Below are positions 59,970-64,000 of a stretch of DNA of 64,000 bases, one piece after another. Every line of letters begins with the position of its first letter. Positions within the stretch are counted from its first letter, which is position 1. Origin of the DNA: Clostridia bacterium. GTDB taxonomy: Bacteria > Bacillota > Clostridia > Oscillospirales > Acutalibacteraceae. A program made the translations under genes and the position numbers. The notes below the pieces were generated by a model, which did no database searches, was not told the origin of the DNA, and saw only the letters and a list, made by a program, of their open reading frames with translations. The DNA lies in assembly GCA_017516315.1 (NCBI GenBank), contig JAFXDE010000046.1, forward strand, positions 1 to 64,000. The letters run 5' to 3'.

Positions 59970-60632
59970 TTAAAATAATTTACTTTGTAATTCAAGAGGA
60001 AAAATTTCTTTTCCGCTTTTTTTCAGCTGCTCGTAAAGCTTCTTTTCACAGCTCGTAAACAGCAAAGGAAGACCGCTAAGCTCAGAAAGCTTTTCCGCCT
60101 CGGAAAAAGTAGAAATCACATCTTCTCCATCCGTAGCCTCACCCAAATTCGAATTATTTACTATAGAAGTAAATCTGAGCGAGGATGCAGCCTCTATTTC
60201 CTTCATTACCTCAAAGGCTTCTTCCGCCTTTCGTGTGAGAGGACGGAAGAAATTAGCAACGAAGACCATTTCGTAATCGCCTTCCTCACGGATAAAGGGC
60301 GCAAATCTACCCAAAGCGACAGCACCTGCATCGTCACCGCCGATATCCATAACTGCACGGTATCTTTTATCGTTTACAGCACGGTACATATCCTTAGGCA
60401 AGGAGGGAATGTCAAGATTTGTATTGGCAAATTCGGAGCAAATTAGCTCTATCCCCTTTTCGGAAAGCTCTCTTTCACTGTCCTTAGTACGGAAGTAAGG
60501 ATTAACTATGTCGAGATCAGCGATAAGAACGGGAAAGCCTTCTCTCTTAAGCTTAATCGCATAGTTGACGGCAATATTTGTTTTACCGCTTCCGTAATGA
60601 CCTGCAAAAAGAATTATTCGTTTGTTTGTCAT
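59970..60632 (-). CDS. P-loop ATPase of the CobQ/MinD type, oxidoreductase-associated
   Basis: A 220-residue nucleotide-binding protein. The P-loop GHYGSGKTN is near residues 11-19, a DLDIVNPYFRT stretch near 40-50 resembles the MinD/Mrp switch, and MDIGGDDAG near 95-103 is the Walker B-like region. It has no recognisable Fe-S carrier cysteines. It is 14 bp ahead of the ferredoxin gene, and such genes are often found beside 2-oxoacid oxidoreductases in Clostridia. Its role (assembly, regulation or maturation) is unknown. A possible own promoter is at 60648-60676. Confidence 0.75.
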   Translation of the reverse strand: MTNKRIILFAGHYGSGKTNIAVNYAIKLKREGFPVLIADLDIVNPYFRTKDSERELSEKGIELICSEFANTNLDIPSLPKDMYRAVNDKRYRAVMDIGGDDAGAVALGRFAPFIREEGDYEMVFVANFFRPLTRKAEEAFEVMKEIEAASSLRFTSIVNNSNLGEATDGEDVISTFSEAEKLSELSGLPLLFTSCEKKLYEQLKKSGKEIFPLELQSKLF

Positions 60633-60647
60633 AACAACATAACCTTT

Positions 60648-60676
60648 ATTATATTACAATTATTAATGCTTTTCAA
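60648..60676 (-). promoter_or_regulatory. Possible internal promoter ahead of the P-loop ATPase gene
   Basis: On the minus strand TTGAAA (60676-60671), 17 bases, TATAAT (60653-60648), in the only gap (61 bp) of the operon. If active it would uncouple the oxidoreductase and ilvE from the T-box. Confidence 0.55.
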
Positions 60677-60693
60677 TATTTTACAGGAAAATA

Positions 60694-62964
60694 TTAAAGT
60701 TTATTTCTCTGAATCTTACCGCTGATTGTTTTGGGAAGCTCATCGCGGAAGACAACGATTCTGGGATACTTATAAGGAGCAGTATTCATCTTGACATAGT
60801 TCTGAATTTCCTTTTTAAGCTCCTCTGTAGGCTCTGTTCCCTTTGTAAGAACGATGCTTGCCTTAACTACCTGGCCTCTGATTTCATCGGGAGCAGCAGA
60901 AACACCGCATTCGAGAACATAAGGAAGCTCCATAATAACATTTTCGATTTCGAAGGGTCCGATTCTGTAGCCCGATGATTTGATAACATCATCGATACGG
61001 CTTACATACCAATAGTAACCGTCTTCATCACACCAAGCCGTGTCACCGGTATGATACATATCGTCATACCATACTTCGTCAGTTTTATCCTGGGCGTTAT
61101 AATAGCCCTTGAAGAGACCGCAGGGAATCTTTTTATCGGTTCTGACTACGATTTCACCCGTCTCGCCTATGGGACATTCATTTCCGTCCGGGTCAACGAT
61201 AGCTATATCATAGCAAGGAACAGGCTTGCCCATAGCGCCCGGCTTGGGAGTAGTACCGACAAGGTTCGCAATAGTAAGGGTGGTTTCAGTCTGTCCGAAG
61301 CCTTCCATAATTACGAGGCCTGTAGCCTTATGGAACTGGTGGAATACCTCGGGGTTAAGCGCCTCACCTGCAGTAGTTGCATATCTTATGGAAGAAAGAT
61401 CATATTTGGAAAGGTCTTCCTTAATGAGCATTCTGTACATCGTGGGAGGAGCACAGAAGGTAGTAATCTGATACTTGGCGAACATCGGAAGAATATCAGA
61501 TGCATCGAATCGGTCAAAGTCATAGGTGAAAACTGCACCTTCGCACATCCACTGACCATAGAACTTGCCCCATAAAGCCTTTCCCCAGCCTGTATCAGAA
61601 ATGGTAAGATGCAAATCGTTGGGCTTTATCGAGTGCCAATATTTAGCAGTAATAAAGTGACCGAGAGCGTACTTGTAGGAGTGAGCTGCGATTTTAGGGT
61701 AACCCGTAGTTCCCGAGGTAAAGAACATAAGCATCGTATCATCACCGCAGGGGCTGTCGGAGTTTCTGTCATATATGCTTCTGAAAAGCTTGTATTCCTT
61801 ATCGAAGTTATGCCAGCCGTCTCTGTCGGCGCCGACAATAATTCTGTGTTTGAGACCGTCATACTTTTCTGCTGCTTTTTCTATCTGAGCAGAGGTCTGT
61901 CCGTCAGCGGTGCAGATAATACCGGAAACACCAGCTGCTTCAAATCTGTATTCATAGTCATGCTCAACAAGCTGATTTGTGGCAGGAATGATAATAGCAC
62001 CGATTTTATGAAGTGCAAGTGCACAAATCCAGAACTGATAGTGACGCTTAAGGACAAGCATAACTCTGTCGCCCTTTTTGATGCCGAGGCTGATAAAATA
62101 GTTAGCCGCACGGGCAGATTCCTTTTTCATATCGTTATAAGTGAATCTTCTTTCAGTCTTGTCACCCGAAATATGAAGCATGGCAAGCTTATCAGGGTAC
62201 TTATCAGCTACAGCGTCAACTACATCAAAGGCAAAGTTGAATTCATCCTCGTTCTTATAATCGAGCTTAGTGAGAACTCCCTTTTCGTTCTCCTCGGTTT
62301 CGATAAACTTCTTAACAACAAGCTCATGCGAAACCTTAGTGGAAGAAAGATTTTCCTCAGCTTCGGTTTTTATAACGTTTTCTTCACCGGCTACTACGAC
62401 GGCGATAAAGGTGCAATCCTTACCGTCCACTGCAATCATACCGTGAGGTGTAGAGCTATTGTAGTATATACTGTCGCCTTCACCGAGAATCTCAGTGTGA
62501 TTACCGACTCTGACCTTAAGCTTACCTGAAAGAACATAGTCAAATTCCTGACCGCTGTGTGTCATTGTTTTGATAGGTTTGTCCTGAAGCTCTTCCTTGT
62601 AGTCATATTTGGCGAGATAGGGCTCAGCAAGCTTCTTTCTGAAAAGAAGGGCGAGATGGTTAATTTCGATACCGTCTTCCTTTGAAGTGATTTTGCCCTG
62701 GTCCTTACGGGTTACAACATAAGACGAAAGGTTACTGCTTCGGCCTTCGAGAAGGTCGGTTTTGCCTATATTGAAAACCTTCGCACATTTGTGAATGAAG
62801 GAGAAGGGAAAATCAGCGGTACCCTGCTCATAGGAAATATACTGTTCGACACTGATATCCACCTTATCAGCCATTTCCTCAGGTGTATAGCCTGCAATTT
62901 CTCGCATTTCCTTGATTCGGAAAGCAACTTCTTTAAGCTCATTATTCATTTTATTAAGTTCCAT
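60694..62964 (-). CDS. Three-domain protein: XRE-type HTH, cupin, and AMP-forming acyl-CoA synthetase
   Basis: A 756-residue fusion. Residues 10-65 form an XRE-like helix-turn-helix (MADKVDISVEQYISYEQG), 130-192 a cupin barrel (GQEFDYVLSGKLKV, then TPHGM), and 240-756 an acyl-CoA synthetase of the medium-chain type: SGTTG at 417-421, GFGQTE at 555-560, the SRIDDVIKSSGYRIGP hinge near 655-670, and the catalytic Lys750 in KTISGK. It makes acyl-CoA from a carboxylic acid, ATP and CoA; a branched short-chain acid is inferred from context. The ATG has AAGGAGA upstream. It follows a T-box leader. Confidence 0.9.
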   Translation of the reverse strand: MELNKMNNELKEVAFRIKEMREIAGYTPEEMADKVDISVEQYISYEQGTADFPFSFIHKCAKVFNIGKTDLLEGRSSNLSSYVVTRKDQGKITSKEDGIEINHLALLFRKKLAEPYLAKYDYKEELQDKPIKTMTHSGQEFDYVLSGKLKVRVGNHTEILGEGDSIYYNSSTPHGMIAVDGKDCTFIAVVVAGEENVIKTEAEENLSSTKVSHELVVKKFIETEENEKGVLTKLDYKNEDEFNFAFDVVDAVADKYPDKLAMLHISGDKTERRFTYNDMKKESARAANYFISLGIKKGDRVMLVLKRHYQFWICALALHKIGAIIIPATNQLVEHDYEYRFEAAGVSGIICTADGQTSAQIEKAAEKYDGLKHRIIVGADRDGWHNFDKEYKLFRSIYDRNSDSPCGDDTMLMFFTSGTTGYPKIAAHSYKYALGHFITAKYWHSIKPNDLHLTISDTGWGKALWGKFYGQWMCEGAVFTYDFDRFDASDILPMFAKYQITTFCAPPTMYRMLIKEDLSKYDLSSIRYATTAGEALNPEVFHQFHKATGLVIMEGFGQTETTLTIANLVGTTPKPGAMGKPVPCYDIAIVDPDGNECPIGETGEIVVRTDKKIPCGLFKGYYNAQDKTDEVWYDDMYHTGDTAWCDEDGYYWYVSRIDDVIKSSGYRIGPFEIENVIMELPYVLECGVSAAPDEIRGQVVKASIVLTKGTEPTEELKKEIQNYVKMNTAPYKYPRIVVFRDELPKTISGKIQRNKL

Positions 62965-62992
62965 AAATCTGTCTCCTTAATAATTATTTTTT

Positions 62993-63262
62993 CAAAAATA
63001 AAAACCCGTCTCAAAGAAAACTTTGAGACGAGTATAATCACAATACCCGCGGTACCACTCAAATTGCGGAAGGTCCGCCCCTTCAAGCTCTGACAAGCTC
63101 TATGCACTGACGTAGCATTCACGGAAAGAACTACTGCTGTTTCGCCCTTTCGGCTCAGAAGTGATGGGATCCGAAATTTCACATTACCGACCTTCCAGCA
63201 CCGTCGGCTCTCTGTTAATGCTCCCTTTCATCCGTCTTCGTCATAGCCTTTATATTTAATTT
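62993..63262 (-). promoter_or_regulatory. T-box riboswitch leader, specifier AUC (isoleucine)
   Basis: On the minus strand the leader begins near 63262. Stem I base pairs GGC/GCC and GAAG/CTTC frame the kink-turn (63236-63248 with 63152-63161). Directly 5' of CTTC is ATC followed by A (63165-63162), which I read as the specifier codon for tRNA-Ile. The T-box TGGTACC lies at 63057-63051, and its UGGU fits an A73 tRNA such as tRNA-Ile. The competing terminator pairs 63007-63016 with 63021-63030 and is followed by T-rich sequence. Uncharged tRNA-Ile should switch the operon on. Confidence 0.85.
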
Positions 63263-63268
63263 GAAAAG

Positions 63269-63297
63269 ATTTTAACACTTTAAAATGTCTTTGTCAA
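63269..63297 (-). promoter_or_regulatory. Promoter of the T-box operon
   Basis: On the minus strand TTGACA (63297-63292), 17 bases, TAAAAT (63274-63269). Transcription would start at about 63262, giving a leader of about 300 bases. Confidence 0.8.
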
Positions 63298-63323
63298 TAT
63301 TATTATTAAAAAAAATCTAAGAA

Positions 63324-64000
63324 TCAGAAAATTTTCTTTTTATCTATACCGAAAAGTCTGACTGCATTTCCGTAAAGAATTTTTTCGGTTTCTTCCTCGT
63401 AAAGTTCGAGGCCGCTGAAAAACTCAAGCTCATTCTCATATCGCCACATCGGAAAATCGGTAGCAAATAAAACCTTATCAGCGCCGTATGCCCTTATAAA
63501 TGATTTCGCCTTTTCGGGGGTAAGCGAATAAAAAGAGGAGGAGCAATCCACATAAAAGTTCGGGTATTTCGAAAGCTTTTCTACAGCTTCATCCCAAACA
63601 GACCAACCGCCGAAATGCGCTCCTATAACAGTCAGCTCGGGATATTTTTCGAGAATTCGAGCCATTCTGTCGGGATTAGAAAAATCGTATCTGTAGTCAC
63701 CTGTATGTAAAAGAACAGGAACCTTACCCGAGCACAGCTGATAAATACGCTCACAACGCTCGTCATCAATCGCTATTTTCTGAAAATCCGCATGAAGCTT
63801 GACACCCTTTAAGCCCAGCTCTGTCAAATGAGCAAAATCCTCTTCCATATTGTCGGAATCGGGGTGAAGAGAGCCGAGACCCGTCATCATACCACAGCTG
63901 TTTTTTACCGTATCGGCAATAAACGAGTTAATCGACTTAACCTGACACGGCGTAGTAGCGACGGAAAAAACAATAAAATGCTTTACACCGTTTTCAGCTC
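63324..64000 (-). CDS. Amidohydrolase family protein (PF04909), N-terminus outside the window
   Basis: The frame is open from the stop at 63324 to the window edge (about 225 residues), so the start lies beyond it. Metal-dependent hydrolase motifs are GVKLHADFQKI, LLHTGDYRYDF, GAHFGGW and FATDFPMW (the last holding the conserved Asp). The N-terminal HxH site would be outside. The nearest downstream neighbour is the T-box leader, about 30 bp away, so it is a separate unit. The substrate is not known. Confidence 0.85.
   Translation of the reverse strand, partial: AENGVKHFIVFSVATTPCQVKSINSFIADTVKNSCGMMTGLGSLHPDSDNMEEDFAHLTELGLKGVKLHADFQKIAIDDERCERIYQLCSGKVPVLLHTGDYRYDFSNPDRMARILEKYPELTVIGAHFGGWSVWDEAVEKLSKYPNFYVDCSSSFYSLTPEKAKSFIRAYGADKVLFATDFPMWRYENELEFFSGLELYEEETEKILYGNAVRLFGIDKKKIF

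Noticed and set aside
61609..62529. A 306-codon open frame on the plus strand opposite the acyl-CoA synthetase
   Set aside because: It is antisense to a gene with complete catalytic motifs, has no ribosome site, and its product shows no recognisable domain. It is a by-product of codon bias.
60694..62964. Acyl-CoA synthetase fusion as a sequencing artefact
   Set aside because: The frame is continuous, the ribosome site precedes the HTH start, and no internal start with a good site precedes the synthetase domain. It stays a real fusion unless reads show otherwise.

Overview
The window reads as the chromosome of a low-GC, anaerobic, Gram-positive Clostridia, most like the Oscillospiraceae/Ruminococcaceae. 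The signs are an IspH-ribosomal protein S1 fusion, spore genes (spoVM, gerW, cwlD, a DacF/DacB-type carboxypeptidase), a PASTA kinase/phosphatase pair, a VorB-type 2-oxoacid:ferredoxin oxidoreductase, an FprA flavodiiron protein, and a T-box leader. Nearly all of it is densely packed coding sequence, mostly on the minus strand, in long operons with ATGA/TAATG overlaps. No rRNA, tRNA, CRISPR array or prophage was seen.

Layout. 1-141 is the end of an IS3-type insertion sequence cut by the window edge. 166-1413 is a small-multidrug-export family gene plus a fused Nudix gene. 1625-4464 is a plus-strand run: HAD phosphatase, HD hydrolase, CmpB-like membrane protein, TetR regulator. 4461-5300 is a TtcA-like tRNA thiolase. 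5317-5531 is a non-coding inverted-repeat (MITE-like) element. 5540-18490 is a large minus-strand operon, in transcription order yicC, remA, gmk, rpoZ, priA, def, fmt, yugP-like, rsmB, rlmN, prpC, prkC, rsgA, a 49-aa membrane peptide, and a 25-codon spoVM. 18587-32157 is a second long minus-strand run: two M42 peptidases, acetyltransferase, methionine-gamma-lyase-like gene, DUF2461, phosphohexomutase, DUF1385, prmC, M50 protease, scpA, scpB, DUF2953, gerW, dacF, rluB, and a small unknown gene. 32300-36695 is lon, engB, glpP, GNAT, DUF378. 36791-39683 is a zinc uptake operon (Fur-type regulator, ATPase, and a permease fused to its own binding protein) behind a perfect promoter and a Zur-like palindrome. 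39823-42132 (plus) is MscS and PRPP synthetase. 42242-46869 (minus) is a flavoprotein, cmk, plsC, and ispH-S1. 47061-50411 (plus) is pgsA, metG, tatD. 50444-56164 (minus) is two ZIP transporters around fprA, then cwlD, radA, DUF6873-like.

The most interesting unit is 56261-63297 on the minus strand. One promoter and one T-box leader (specifier read as AUC, isoleucine) precede a three-domain HTH-cupin-acyl-CoA synthetase, a P-loop ATPase, a four-subunit VorB-type oxidoreductase, a branched-chain aminotransferase (ilvE), and a strong terminator. Together these enzymes could make isoleucine (and perhaps valine and leucine) from branched-chain fatty acids: activation to the acyl-CoA, ferredoxin-driven reductive carboxylation to the 2-oxoacid, then transamination. 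That route is known physiologically in rumen anaerobes. Its organisation as one tRNA-Ile-sensing operon with a fused regulator-synthetase is inferred here from the sequence.

The right edge (63324-64000) is an amidohydrolase cut by the window.
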